Assembly: GCF_011761355.1 (NCBI RefSeq)
Contig: NZ_JAASRW010000005.1
Coordinates: forward strand, 62,001 to 126,000
DNA: 64,000 nucleotides
Direction: 5' to 3'
Source: Paenibacillus lupini
Lineage (GTDB): Bacteria > Bacillota > Bacilli > Paenibacillales > Paenibacillaceae
Below the pieces are notes generated by a model. That model did not search any database. It had not been told where the DNA came from and saw nothing but the letters and a program-made list of their open reading frames with translations. The position numbers were made by a program, and so were the translations under genes. Positions 43,294-52,115 of the stretch are shown one piece after another. Each line of letters opens with the position of its first letter. Positions within the stretch are counted from its first letter, which is position 1.

Positions 43294-44715
43294 GTGATCA
43301 GTTTAACACCTGATTTAGATAGACAAAGTGATGTTCCGCTATATCAGCAGCTTTTTTCCTATCTGAAGGGACAGATGGAAGCAGGAATATTGAAAGAGAA
43401 TGAGCGCCTGCCATCAATTCGGCAGTTGTCTGTTTATTTATCCGTCAGCAAGAATACGGTGGAAACCGCCTATCAGCAGCTGCTTGCGGAAGGTTATATC
43501 CAAAGTAAGCTGCGAAGCGGGTTATATATCATGGCACTGGAAAAGCTGGAGTTAGAGGGAAGTGGAGCAAAAACCGGGACAACGTTGGGTTCGGAAAAGA
43601 CGCAGCAGATTCCGAAGTCGAGCCTTCCTGCTATTAACTTTGAATACGGGGATGTGGAACTTGCGCATTTTCCGGTAAGGCAGTGGAAGAAATGTATGGT
43701 GGAGGCCCTGGAGGAATGTACAGTAGAGGTGTATGGGTATGGAGACCGGCAGGGACAGGCGGGACTTCGAACCGAAATCGCCCGTTATTTGTACCAAGCA
43801 CGTGGTGTTGTCTGCTCACCTGATCAGATTTTCCTCAGTGCCGGTACGCAGACGATGATTAGCATGCTATGCCAGCTGTTACCGTTACCAAAGAAGATTG
43901 CGATGGAGGAGCCTGGCTATAATGGAGTCAGAACGGTGTTCCGTAATCATGGCCGAGAGATTATTCCAGTTCCCTTAGACAGCGATGGATTATCTGTTGA
44001 ACTGTTGAAGCAAGGTGGAGCTAACACGGTATACGTTACCCCGTCTCATCAATTCCCTGTTGGCATTATTATGCCGGTCCAGAACCGGGTAAGACTGTTG
44101 CAATGGGCTTATGAACACAATGGTTATATTATTGAGGATGATTTCGACAGTGAGCTTCGTTATCAGGGACAGCCGATTCCTGCTCTGAAGGCGATGGATA
44201 CGGGAGACAAGGTCATTTATTTGGGGACATTTTCGAAGTCCTTCCTACCAGGAGTACGCCTTAGTTATATGGTGCTTCCGGAGCTGCTTGCGAAGGATTA
44301 TCGCAGTAAGCTTCAAACGTACAGCCAATCTGTCTCACCACTTATACAGGCAGCTATGTATCGTTTTATGAAGGAGGGATATTTCGAAAGTCATATCCGT
44401 AAGATGAGAAAGCTGTATCAAGCACGGCATAAAACCTTGCTTCGGGTGATCCAGGAGCTCTTTGGCAGCCGGGTTGGCGTTATTGGACAAAAATCAGGTA
44501 TGCATCTCCTGCTGGATGTGTACAACCGGTCAAGTGATGAATTAATTGAACAAGCTTATCAGCAGGGAGTTATAGTATATACGCCTAGGCTGAATTGGCT
44601 GAATCCGGAGGAATGTCCGCCTTCCTATATCATGCTTGGCTTTGGGGGCCTTAGCGAAGAGAAGATCCGGGACGGAATTATCCGGTTAAGTAAAGCTTGG
44701 TTCTCTGAGATGTGA
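43294..44715 (+). CDS. MocR-type regulator (GntR HTH fused to aminotransferase-like domain)
   Basis: 473 residues. N-terminal GntR winged helix (VPLYQQLFSYLKGQMEAGIL, then LPSIRQLSVYLSVSKNTVET), a linker, then a fold-type I PLP domain (about 115-470) with the Schiff-base Lys 315 in LGTFSKSFLPGVR and IIEDDFDSELRY. Start is the GTG at 43294. Known: MocR proteins sense pyridoxal phosphate or its adducts. The adjacent FMN flavoprotein gene, divergent and sharing a short control region, is its probable target. Confidence 0.9.
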   Translation: MISLTPDLDRQSDVPLYQQLFSYLKGQMEAGILKENERLPSIRQLSVYLSVSKNTVETAYQQLLAEGYIQSKLRSGLYIMALEKLELEGSGAKTGTTLGSEKTQQIPKSSLPAINFEYGDVELAHFPVRQWKKCMVEALEECTVEVYGYGDRQGQAGLRTEIARYLYQARGVVCSPDQIFLSAGTQTMISMLCQLLPLPKKIAMEEPGYNGVRTVFRNHGREIIPVPLDSDGLSVELLKQGGANTVYVTPSHQFPVGIIMPVQNRVRLLQWAYEHNGYIIEDDFDSELRYQGQPIPALKAMDTGDKVIYLGTFSKSFLPGVRLSYMVLPELLAKDYRSKLQTYSQSVSPLIQAAMYRFMKEGYFESHIRKMRKLYQARHKTLLRVIQELFGSRVGVIGQKSGMHLLLDVYNRSSDELIEQAYQQGVIVYTPRLNWLNPEECPPSYIMLGFGGLSEEKIRDGIIRLSKAWFSEM

Positions 44716-44746
44716 TACAATACTACAAACAGACAAGGAAAGAGAA

Positions 44747-45112
44747 GTGAATTTTTTGATTACCATTACGATTCCGGAACCGGACGTTACGATTTACAAA
44801 CAAACCAATCCCGAGCTGAGCCATATTTACAACTTTACGGATTTCCATCTCATTACGCGGGAAAAGGGCGGCTTCTTTATATTCTACAACTTCAAGGGCG
44901 ATGTGCTGTTTGTTGGCAAAGCCAGAAAGCTTAGACCTCGTATCAAAAAGCATTTTGAAGATAGTGTATCTCCAATGAAAAATTACCGGGATGAAGTGAC
45001 CAAGATTGAGATCTATGTCAATGAAGATCCGGTTGAGCGGGAGATTTATGAGACGTTTCTGATCAATGAGTTTAAAGCGAAGTATAATGTGGACAAGGTG
45101 CTTTTCCGTTAA
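44747..45112 (+). CDS. GIY-YIG-like nuclease domain protein
   Basis: 121 residues from GTG after AAGGAAAGAGAA. Residues 40-121 follow the GIY-YIG fold: GGFFIFYNFKGDVLFVGKAR (the GIY and YIG positions are changed to GFF and FVG), KLRPRIKKHFE, and Glu in REIYETFLINEFKAKYN. Related to the UvrC N-terminal domain. The altered first motif suggests weak or altered catalysis. Downstream of the MocR gene on the same strand by 31 bases. Confidence 0.75.
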   Translation: MNFLITITIPEPDVTIYKQTNPELSHIYNFTDFHLITREKGGFFIFYNFKGDVLFVGKARKLRPRIKKHFEDSVSPMKNYRDEVTKIEIYVNEDPVEREIYETFLINEFKAKYNVDKVLFR

Positions 45113-45128
45113 AAAGAAGATGGTATGT

Positions 45129-45162
45129 CAAAGGCTGCTCAGCGATGAGCGCCTTTTTTTGT
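45129..45162 (+). terminator. Terminator after the GIY-YIG-like gene
   Basis: AAGGCTGCTCA and TGAGCGCCTT form a short stem around GCGA, followed by TTTTTTTG. Confidence 0.8.
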
Positions 45163-45272
45163 GGAAACTGTAGATTGCACAGCATGTCCTTTAGTTTCGA
45201 TAGTTCCATACACTATCAGATGCGATATAATGTAGCGGCTTGATCTATTTTCGGCAAGGAGAGGAGCTTACC

Positions 45273-46877
45273 ATGATGGGCATTACGATTAACCAGCTTG
45301 GTTACCGGAATAAAGATACGAAGACAGCTGTATTTGCAGGAGAAAACGAAGGCTTCAAACTGATTAGTCAGGAGAATGGCGAAGTAGTTTGGGAAGGTGA
45401 GACTTTGATCTCACTAGATGATGCTGCGAGCGGGATGACGGTCAGCAAGCTGGATTTTTCTGAGTGGCAGCAGCCGGGTACATATTATGTGAAGATGAAT
45501 AATGGATCACAGTCAGAACCTTTCCTAATCGGAGAAGAGGTTTATGAAGAGGCTCATCAAGCATTGTTGAAAGCGTTTTATTATTTCCGCTGCGGAATGG
45601 ATTTAGAAGAGCAGTATGCTGGAGATTGGAAGCATGGAAAATGCCATCTGACGCCTGCGATTGTCTATGGTGATGAAACCAGAAAAGTGGACGCTTGGGG
45701 CGGATGGCATGATGCGGGGGATTATGGCAAGTATGTAGGTCCAGGTGCTAAGGCGGTGGCTGATTTGCTACTCGCGTTTGAATGTTATCCGAAAGCCTTC
45801 GCCCGGATGGTGCCGCTGCCCGAAACGGACGGTGTCATGCCAGATGTGCTGCATGAATGCCGTTATGAGCTGGATTGGATGCTGCGAATGCAGGATAACA
45901 AGTCTGGTGGTGTTTTCCATAAGCTGACAACATTACGGTTCCCATCAGCAGATACGATGCCAGAGGATGATACTGAAGAATTGTACGTTTCTCCGATCTC
46001 GGCAACAGCGACGGGTTGTTTTGCTGGTATTATGGCGATGGCCGCACGGGTGTATGACCGCTTTGATGCAGCTTTTGCCTCCAGTTGTCTGATCGCAGCG
46101 GAAGCAGCATGGGAGTGGCTGACTCTTCATCCGGAGTACCCAGGCTTTAGAAATCCATCTTCCATTGTGACGGGGGAATATGGAGATAAGCTGGATACGG
46201 ATGAACGTTATTGGGCTGCAGCAGAGCTGTACCGTACAACTGGGGAAGCTCGTTATCATGAAGCGTTCCAGCAGCTAGCGGAGTTTTCTTTTGACAAGTA
46301 TGAGCTTGGCTGGGCTGATATGGGCGGTTATGGAACCATCTCGTATCTGATGTCGGAGCGTGAGAGAGAAGCGGGGTTAGCGGAACAGTTACAGGCGGGC
46401 TTGCAGGAGGAAGCAGGAAAGCTGGCTGCCGTGTGCAGACAGGACGGCTTTGGTATATCGCTCTTGCCGGAGCAATACATATGGGGCAGCAATATGGTGC
46501 TGCTTAATCAAGCGATGCTGCTGCTTATAGCAGATCGATTGGGAGGTACAACGGCATATGAACGTCTTGTGCTGGACCATATTCATTATTTGTTTGGGAT
46601 GAATGCGGTAGGCATGAGCTATGTGACCGGCTTCGGGAGCAAGCCAATCCGTCATCCACATCACCGTCCATCAGAAGGTGATGGAGTGGATGAACCGGTA
46701 CCCGGACTTGTCTCAGGCGGACCTAATGTTGGCGTGCAGGATGAATACGCCCGCGAGCATTTGACAGGCAAAGCCCCAGCTGCAGCATTCGCCGATGTGA
46801 TGGAAAGCTATTCGACGAACGAAGTGACGATTTATTGGAATTCGCCAGCTGTGTTTGTGCTGTCTCATTTTGTATAG
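45273..46877 (+). CDS. GH9 family glycoside hydrolase without signal peptide
   Basis: 534 residues. Residues about 5-95 are an immunoglobulin-like N-terminal GH9 domain (ITINQLGYRN), then an (alpha/alpha)6 catalytic domain with nucleophile-side Asp 147 and Asp 150 (GGWHDAGDYGKY), GMSYVTGFGSKPIRHPHHR and catalytic Glu 517 (STNEVTIYWN). No secretion signal, so the substrate must be an imported oligosaccharide (cello-oligosaccharide or glucosamine-oligomer; not decidable). ATG at 45273 after AAGGAGAGGAGCTTACC. Confidence 0.88.
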   Translation: MMGITINQLGYRNKDTKTAVFAGENEGFKLISQENGEVVWEGETLISLDDAASGMTVSKLDFSEWQQPGTYYVKMNNGSQSEPFLIGEEVYEEAHQALLKAFYYFRCGMDLEEQYAGDWKHGKCHLTPAIVYGDETRKVDAWGGWHDAGDYGKYVGPGAKAVADLLLAFECYPKAFARMVPLPETDGVMPDVLHECRYELDWMLRMQDNKSGGVFHKLTTLRFPSADTMPEDDTEELYVSPISATATGCFAGIMAMAARVYDRFDAAFASSCLIAAEAAWEWLTLHPEYPGFRNPSSIVTGEYGDKLDTDERYWAAAELYRTTGEARYHEAFQQLAEFSFDKYELGWADMGGYGTISYLMSEREREAGLAEQLQAGLQEEAGKLAAVCRQDGFGISLLPEQYIWGSNMVLLNQAMLLLIADRLGGTTAYERLVLDHIHYLFGMNAVGMSYVTGFGSKPIRHPHHRPSEGDGVDEPVPGLVSGGPNVGVQDEYAREHLTGKAPAAAFADVMESYSTNEVTIYWNSPAVFVLSHFV

Positions 46878-46885
46878 GGTCCCGG

Positions 46886-47096
46886 GAGGGTCTTATACGT
46901 GTCAAACTAGCACTGAACCGTAACGATAAGACCCTCAGAGGGTCTTATTTGTTTGTAGGTGGATAAAAATGGTGGGTTGTGAGAGGTTTATACACGAAAT
47001 AAGACCCTTAGAGGGTCTTATACGTGTCAAACTAGTATCGAACTGTAACGATAAGACCCTTAGAGGGTCTTATTTGTTTGGTGAGTGGATAAAAAG
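46886..47096. repeat. Direct repeat (two units, 125-base period) with three palindromes
   Basis: Units at 46886-46971 and 47011-47096 are nearly identical (start GAGGGTCTTATACGTGTCAA, end in GGATAAAAA). The palindrome ATAAGACCCT, 3-base centre, AGGGTCTTAT occurs at 46926-46948, 46999-47021 and 47051-47073, with a half copy at 46887-46896. Copies followed by TTGTTTG could act as terminators for the GH9 gene and, read backwards, for the GNAT gene. Confidence 0.8.
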
Positions 47097-47127
47097 TGCG
47101 CCATCAGATGGACGGTCTATTTAAGAT

Positions 47128-48009
47128 TTATCCCAAATTCATTTCACGAACCATCAGCACCTGTTCCATGTTTGTCGCTAAGCCCATCTCGCTGAGCAGC
47201 TCAACGAGTACGGTATTTGATGCCCTGATATTAAAGGCTGATCGGCGGCAGTTGTCGCCGGGCTGCCAAACTTCCTGCAGAGCTGCTCGTATGACACCTG
47301 CGGAATCCTTACGGTCTGGCGCAATCTCAAGCCGGTACAAGATAATTCCCGTTAAGCTGCCCTCCGGGCTGAATGTTCGCCTGAATATGGCATAGCCTGC
47401 AGCATCCTCACCGTCGAAGATAGCTACACTTTCGCCGTCTCTCAAGCTGGGAATACCGGCTTGCCAGACTTCGCCTTCGTTATAGAAGGGAAGTCTAGCA
47501 GCTTCTGCTGCCATGCCAAGCGCCACATGGTAAGAGTGCTCATAGCTGTCGTCCATATCTGGAATAGGCTGCTCAGTCGACATAATAAGCAGGCGGTCAA
47601 TCTGCGAATAACCTACACTTTCATATAGCTGAATGGCATATTCATTATGGGCAATAGCCTCCAGATTCGCCTGCTGTACGCCTTGTTCCTCATACAATTG
47701 CAAATTCCTCTGCATCATGACTTTGCCGATTCCTTTGCCACGAAACGCTGGCTTGATCGCCGTTCCGCCATTCCAGGCCAGCTTTCTTCCGTCAAACTCG
47801 CGGAAGCCATTCATGACTAGTCCTGCTGCCTCACCATCGACATAGCAGGCAAGGGAATGCTGGAGTGCTAGCCCTTCATTCGCCACACGGCCAATAAAAC
47901 GATCAAGTGGAAGAGCAGCGAGGACAAAGTAATCTTCAAAGGACTGGTTCCACAGCTCTGACACTTCTCCGATAGGAAGCTCGCTGAGAGGCCGAAACGT
48001 GATATTCAT
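47128..48009 (-). CDS. GNAT-family N-acetyltransferase (two-unit)
   Basis: 293 residues. First GNAT unit with acetyl-CoA pyrophosphate loop AFRGKGIGKVMMQRN (about 88-102) and NEYAIQLYESVGY; a second, degenerate GNAT-like half (about 160-290). Acceptor unknown. ATG after CTTCCTCC on the plus strand (GGAGGAAGACGT in sense). It lies 12 bases after the oligopeptidase stop, so both form one minus-strand operon. Confidence 0.87.
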   Translation of the reverse strand: MNITFRPLSELPIGEVSELWNQSFEDYFVLAALPLDRFIGRVANEGLALQHSLACYVDGEAAGLVMNGFREFDGRKLAWNGGTAIKPAFRGKGIGKVMMQRNLQLYEEQGVQQANLEAIAHNEYAIQLYESVGYSQIDRLLIMSTEQPIPDMDDSYEHSYHVALGMAAEAARLPFYNEGEVWQAGIPSLRDGESVAIFDGEDAAGYAIFRRTFSPEGSLTGIILYRLEIAPDRKDSAGVIRAALQEVWQPGDNCRRSAFNIRASNTVLVELLSEMGLATNMEQVLMVREMNLG

Positions 48010-48021
48010 ACGTCTTCCTCC

Positions 48022-49725
48022 TTACAGCGCTTGGTCATCTACGCTTTCCAGCCAGCTGTCGATGCTGCCAATAACAGAAGTTACGCAGCCATCCTCGAAC
48101 GGCGAGATGAGGCCGGCCACCTTAACCAGTTCCGTGAAAGAAAGGCTGCCGCCTTGACGGCACAGGTGCAGGTAATCTGCCCAAGCGGCGGAACGGTCTT
48201 CCTGCATTCTTTTCCAGAATTGAAACGCACAGATTTGCGCTAAAGTGTAGTCGATATAGTAGAACGGACTGCCGAAAATATGACCCTGGCGCTGCCAATA
48301 AGCACCTTGTTCCAGGTACGTATTCTCTTCATAGTTCCGGTGAGGAAGGTATTTCTTCTCGATCTCCCGCCATGCAGCCTTGCGTTCAGCTGGAGTAGCA
48401 TCCGGATTCTCGTAGACGAAATGCTGGTACTCATCTACCGTTACGCCGTAAGGGAGGAAAAGCAGAGCGCTCGCCAGATGCTGGAACCGGTATTTATCTA
48501 CATCCTCTTTGAAGAACAAGTCCATCCACGGCCAAGTGAAAAACTCCATACTCATCGAATGGATCTCACAAGCCTCGTAAGTAGGGAAGGCATACTCAGG
48601 CACCGCGAAGCTTCTGCTCTCATACACCTGGAACGCATGACCGGCTTCATGCGTCAAGACGTCAATATCTCCGGAAGTGCCGTTAAAGTTGGAGAAAATA
48701 AACGGTGCGCCGAATTCGCTGATATAGGTGCAATAGCCGCCGCCTTGCTTGCCCTTTTTGGCAACCAGGTCCATCAGGCCGTTATCCTGCATAAATGCGA
48801 AGAACTGATCTGTCTCGGAGGACAGCTCGGCATACATTTTCGCCCCGTTCTGAACGATCCAGTCTGGGTCGCCTTTCGGCTTCGCGTTGCCGGTAAGGAA
48901 GGCGAGATTCTCATCGTAGTAATACAGTTTATCGACGCCAATCCGTTCGCGCTGACGTTCTTTCAGCTTTGTTGCAACGGGAACGATATGCTCAAGCACC
49001 TGATTACGGAAGTTCGCAACCATCTCCGCTGTATAGTCGGTACGGTTCATTCGGGCATAACCAAGCTCAACAAAGTTCGTGAAGCCAAGTTTTTTTGCAA
49101 TTCTGGTACGAACCTTTACAAGTTCATCATAGATCCTGTCGAATTGCTCTTCGTTCTCAGCCATAAAACCGGAAGATGCAACGGATGCGCGCTTGCGGAC
49201 TGAACGGTCGGTTGATTGCTGGAAAGGCGATAATTGAGAAAGCGTCCGTTCTTCGCCGTCGAACATAATTTTGGCAGAAGCTATCAGCTTCGAATATTCG
49301 GTGGACAGTTTGTTCTCCTGCTGGAGATCCTCGATAATCTCAGGGCTGAATGTTTTCAACGAGAGCTCAGCCAGCTGGAAAAGCTGACGCCCCCATTTAC
49401 TCTCTAGCTCGGCACGGAACGCCGAACCAACAAGCGCCCGGTAGTAATCCGTTATGTATTCCTGTACAACAGGTCCATTCTCATCGAAGAAATCCTGCTC
49501 GGCTTTATAAAATTCATCATTCGTGTCGATCGAGTGACGGATGTAGGCAATTTGCTGCATCGTATCGAACTCGCTCCGAAGCTTGTTCATGCCCGACATA
49601 GCAGCATCCTGCTCTTCATAATTTGCTGCTGAGCTGAATACAGCTAGAAGCTCCTTGAATTGTTTCTCGAAAGCTGCTACATCTGGACGTTCATAACGAT
49701 ACTCATTAAATTTCACTTGGTACAC
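48022..49725 (-). CDS. M3 family oligoendopeptidase
   Basis: 567 residues. Zinc-binding HEAGH (His 359, Glu 360, His 363) preceded by the DIDVLT strand, and a third-ligand Glu downstream in YEACEIHSMSMEFF. Length is typical of PepF-like M3B enzymes that trim cytosolic oligopeptides. Upstream gene of the two-gene operon with the GNAT gene. Confidence 0.93.
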   Translation of the reverse strand: MYQVKFNEYRYERPDVAAFEKQFKELLAVFSSAANYEEQDAAMSGMNKLRSEFDTMQQIAYIRHSIDTNDEFYKAEQDFFDENGPVVQEYITDYYRALVGSAFRAELESKWGRQLFQLAELSLKTFSPEIIEDLQQENKLSTEYSKLIASAKIMFDGEERTLSQLSPFQQSTDRSVRKRASVASSGFMAENEEQFDRIYDELVKVRTRIAKKLGFTNFVELGYARMNRTDYTAEMVANFRNQVLEHIVPVATKLKERQRERIGVDKLYYYDENLAFLTGNAKPKGDPDWIVQNGAKMYAELSSETDQFFAFMQDNGLMDLVAKKGKQGGGYCTYISEFGAPFIFSNFNGTSGDIDVLTHEAGHAFQVYESRSFAVPEYAFPTYEACEIHSMSMEFFTWPWMDLFFKEDVDKYRFQHLASALLFLPYGVTVDEYQHFVYENPDATPAERKAAWREIEKKYLPHRNYEENTYLEQGAYWQRQGHIFGSPFYYIDYTLAQICAFQFWKRMQEDRSAAWADYLHLCRQGGSLSFTELVKVAGLISPFEDGCVTSVIGSIDSWLESVDDQAL

Positions 49726-49823
49726 CTGCCCTCTCTGGAAATAAATTAGGAATGGGATCTTATGCCATCGCCTTGTCAGTCTATTCGTTAGCTGTTGCTG
49801 CTAATCCTGCTTCTATAGCAAGG

Positions 49824-49867
49824 AAAGAGGCTCCCTTCACCAATGTTAAGTGGAAGAGCAGCCTCTT
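49824..49867 (-). terminator. Terminator of the M20 gene
   Basis: AAGAGGCTCCCTTCAC pairs (with a bulge) with GTGGAAGAGCAGCCTCTT, followed in sense by TCCTTGC on the minus strand. Confidence 0.65.
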
Positions 49868-49888
49868 GTGAACGTATGTTCAAATCCA

Positions 49889-51070
49889 TTATTTCTGTTG
49901 GAGATTTTCGAACTCTTCCCGAATTCGGGCGAGCAGAGCCGGGTTAGCAAATACATCATAGGCAGTAGCCGCGAGTGTCTTGGCAGCGAATATCATCCGA
50001 TTAAGTGCACGCTCTGTCATTGCAGCATCACGGAACTCCACGGTATGAAGGAGGAAGCGCTCCTCGACGATCTTGACATAAGGATGAATGGCCGGGCAGC
50101 GAACGGATACATTGCCAAGATCCAGCGAACCATGATCCTTGCCCGTCTCGATTTCTTCTGGCTGCACGCCTAATTCAAACAGATTAGCGGTAAAACTTTC
50201 CGATAACGCTTCGTTTGTAACCAGCTCGTCATAGGAGAATTCATAATTGTTCATCTCAAGCCTGCAGCCGGTCTGGAGAGCAGCACCTTCTGCGCAGCGA
50301 CGTACTTTCTCTGCAAGTTCATTGGTATACGAGCGGGATGCGGATCGAACGTAAAATTGGGCGGAAGCGTGGTCCGGAATAACGTTTGGCGCTCTGCCTC
50401 CATCATTAATAATGCCGTGAATCCGTGCATCGCTGCGGGTCTGCTGGCGCAGTGCATTAACGCTATTGAACAATTGAAGAATTGCATCCAGCGCATTAAC
50501 ACCTTCATAAGGGCTCGCTGCGGCATGAGCAGGCTTGCCGAAGTATTCGAATTGAATAGCGTCCAAAGCAAGCGATTCGCCGGATTTCTCGAACGTATAG
50601 TAGGGATGAGCCATAAGGGCAAAGTCGCAGTCATCGAATAAGCCGGCTTCGGACATCGGTACTTTGGCGCCTTTTGTCTCTTCAGCAGGAGTACCGTATA
50701 CGCGGATCGTTCCGCCGAATTGCTCCAGTACTGCCTTTAATCCAACCGCTGCCGCAATGCCCATCGTACAGATCAGATGATGGCCACAGGCATGGCCAAT
50801 CTCCGGCAAAGCATCATATTCACATAGAAAAGCGACCGTAGGTCCCGGCTTCCCGGACGAATAAGTTCCGATAAACGCAGTAGGGATGCCAAGTGTACCC
50901 CGCTCGACAGAGAAGCCTTGTCTCTCAAGCTCGGCACACAGTATATCGGCTGACTTGAATTCCTGATGGCCAAGCTCGGGATTTGCCCCGATTGTACGGG
51001 AGATTTGTTTGAATGTATCTGCATGGGAATCGATCATATCAAATACGAGTTGTTTGTTGCTGCCTGTCAT
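49889..51070 (-). CDS. M20 family amidohydrolase/metallopeptidase
   Basis: 393 residues. Metal-binding features of the M20D/AbgB type: GHACGHHL (about 98-105), PAEETKGAKVPM, MAHP, and a lid/dimerisation domain around 170-290. Known relatives hydrolyse N-acyl amino acids, indole-3-acetyl or aminobenzoyl-glutamate conjugates. ATG at 51070 after GAAGGAGGCTTGTCC; seven upstream codons add nothing. Substrate unknown. Confidence 0.9.
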   Translation of the reverse strand: MTGSNKQLVFDMIDSHADTFKQISRTIGANPELGHQEFKSADILCAELERQGFSVERGTLGIPTAFIGTYSSGKPGPTVAFLCEYDALPEIGHACGHHLICTMGIAAAVGLKAVLEQFGGTIRVYGTPAEETKGAKVPMSEAGLFDDCDFALMAHPYYTFEKSGESLALDAIQFEYFGKPAHAAASPYEGVNALDAILQLFNSVNALRQQTRSDARIHGIINDGGRAPNVIPDHASAQFYVRSASRSYTNELAEKVRRCAEGAALQTGCRLEMNNYEFSYDELVTNEALSESFTANLFELGVQPEEIETGKDHGSLDLGNVSVRCPAIHPYVKIVEERFLLHTVEFRDAAMTERALNRMIFAAKTLAATAYDVFANPALLARIREEFENLQQK

Positions 51071-51161
51071 GGACAAGCCTCCTTCTATCAAGCATTATCC
51101 CCAACATTATACCCCAAATAAGGCGCCATTGCCCGCATGCAGGAGGTGATGGAGGGTCTGT

Positions 51162-51989
51162 TCAGTGAATCCCGTGCATCTTCTTGAACTGCTCAGGACT
51201 CATGTTTTCCAGCTTCTTGAAGACGGAGCTAAAGTAACTTGCACTCTCAAAGCCAACCATGGATGCAATCTCATGCATCTTGTATTCTCTGCCTAGAAAC
51301 ATCAGCTCTTTGCTGCGGTTAATCCGTTCCCGGTTCACATACTCCATTGGCCGCATCCCCATTGATTGCTTGAACAACCGGCACAAATACTGCGGAGTGA
51401 CATCTATGCGTGTAGATAACTCTTGGATGGACATCATGCTGTCAATATGCTCTTCAATATACCGGATGACGGGGTTCAGCTTCGTATAATATTGCTGAGC
51501 GGACTGCGTACTGACTTGAATTACCTTCATCAGATCGAGCAGGAATAAATAGACAAGCTTCGAGCACTCGATACCGAGAAAAGGAAGCCCGGATTGCGCC
51601 ATAGCCAAAATGCCCCGCAGATGGGCTACTATCATCTCACTGTCGGTAACGGAATAGAGGCCTGGCTCCTTAATGCCGGCTAAAGCAAGCATCTCCTTGG
51701 ACATATTGCCGCCAAAGCTGATGAAATAGATGTCCCAAGGCTCGCGGATTGTAGAATAGCGATGAGGGACGCCAGGGAATAAGCAGAAGCCTTGGCCTGC
51801 TTTTACCGTATATCGTTCCTCTCCAATCCATAATTCGCCTTCGCCGCCTGTTACTTGCAGCCATTGATAGTGCGGGAAGCCTTGCGGCCGGTCAATCGTT
51901 TCCTGATTGTCCCAATGGCCGATAATATCTGTATATAGAGGGAGTTTCCGGTCGGCATCTGCCAAAGTCGGAAATACCAATTTATCCAT
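51162..51989 (-). CDS. AraC-family regulator of the GH42 locus
   Basis: 275 residues. Cupin-like sensor (WLQVTGGEGELWIGEERYTV, KAGQGFCLFPGVPHRY), C-terminal AraC HTH pair (about 175-272: MSIQELSTRIDVTPQYLCRL, YFSSVFKKLENMSPEQFKK). Divergent from the GH42 beta-galactosidase with 126 bases between, so that gene is the obvious target, probably induced by a galactoside. Confidence 0.9.
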   Translation of the reverse strand: MDKLVFPTLADADRKLPLYTDIIGHWDNQETIDRPQGFPHYQWLQVTGGEGELWIGEERYTVKAGQGFCLFPGVPHRYSTIREPWDIYFISFGGNMSKEMLALAGIKEPGLYSVTDSEMIVAHLRGILAMAQSGLPFLGIECSKLVYLFLLDLMKVIQVSTQSAQQYYTKLNPVIRYIEEHIDSMMSIQELSTRIDVTPQYLCRLFKQSMGMRPMEYVNRERINRSKELMFLGREYKMHEIASMVGFESASYFSSVFKKLENMSPEQFKKMHGIH

Positions 51990-52062
51990 AATGAGACCAC
52001 TTCCAGTTTCATATTTTATAAGTAAGGTGAATATAATGTGATTTTATTGGATCTTAATGCGT

Positions 52063-52084
52063 ATTACAATATTAATATAGTAAT
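52063..52084. promoter_or_regulatory. Candidate operator in the araC-GH42 gap
   Basis: ATTAC (52063-52067) and GTAAT (52080-52084) frame an AATATTAATATA core, an imperfect palindrome. A TATAAT lies at about 52032-52037. It lies about 30 bases before the GH42 start. Confidence 0.35.
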
Positions 52085-52115
52085 AGACAAATTCTTCGTT
52101 TGGAGGCAAATATCC

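Noticed and set aside
46886-47096. CRISPR array
   Set aside because: The repeats are few, palindromic, unevenly spaced and separated by non-unique sequence, with no cas genes nearby.
48280-49203. 307-codon plus-strand frame inside the M3 peptidase gene
   Set aside because: Antisense shadow of the HEAGH-containing gene; no independent support.
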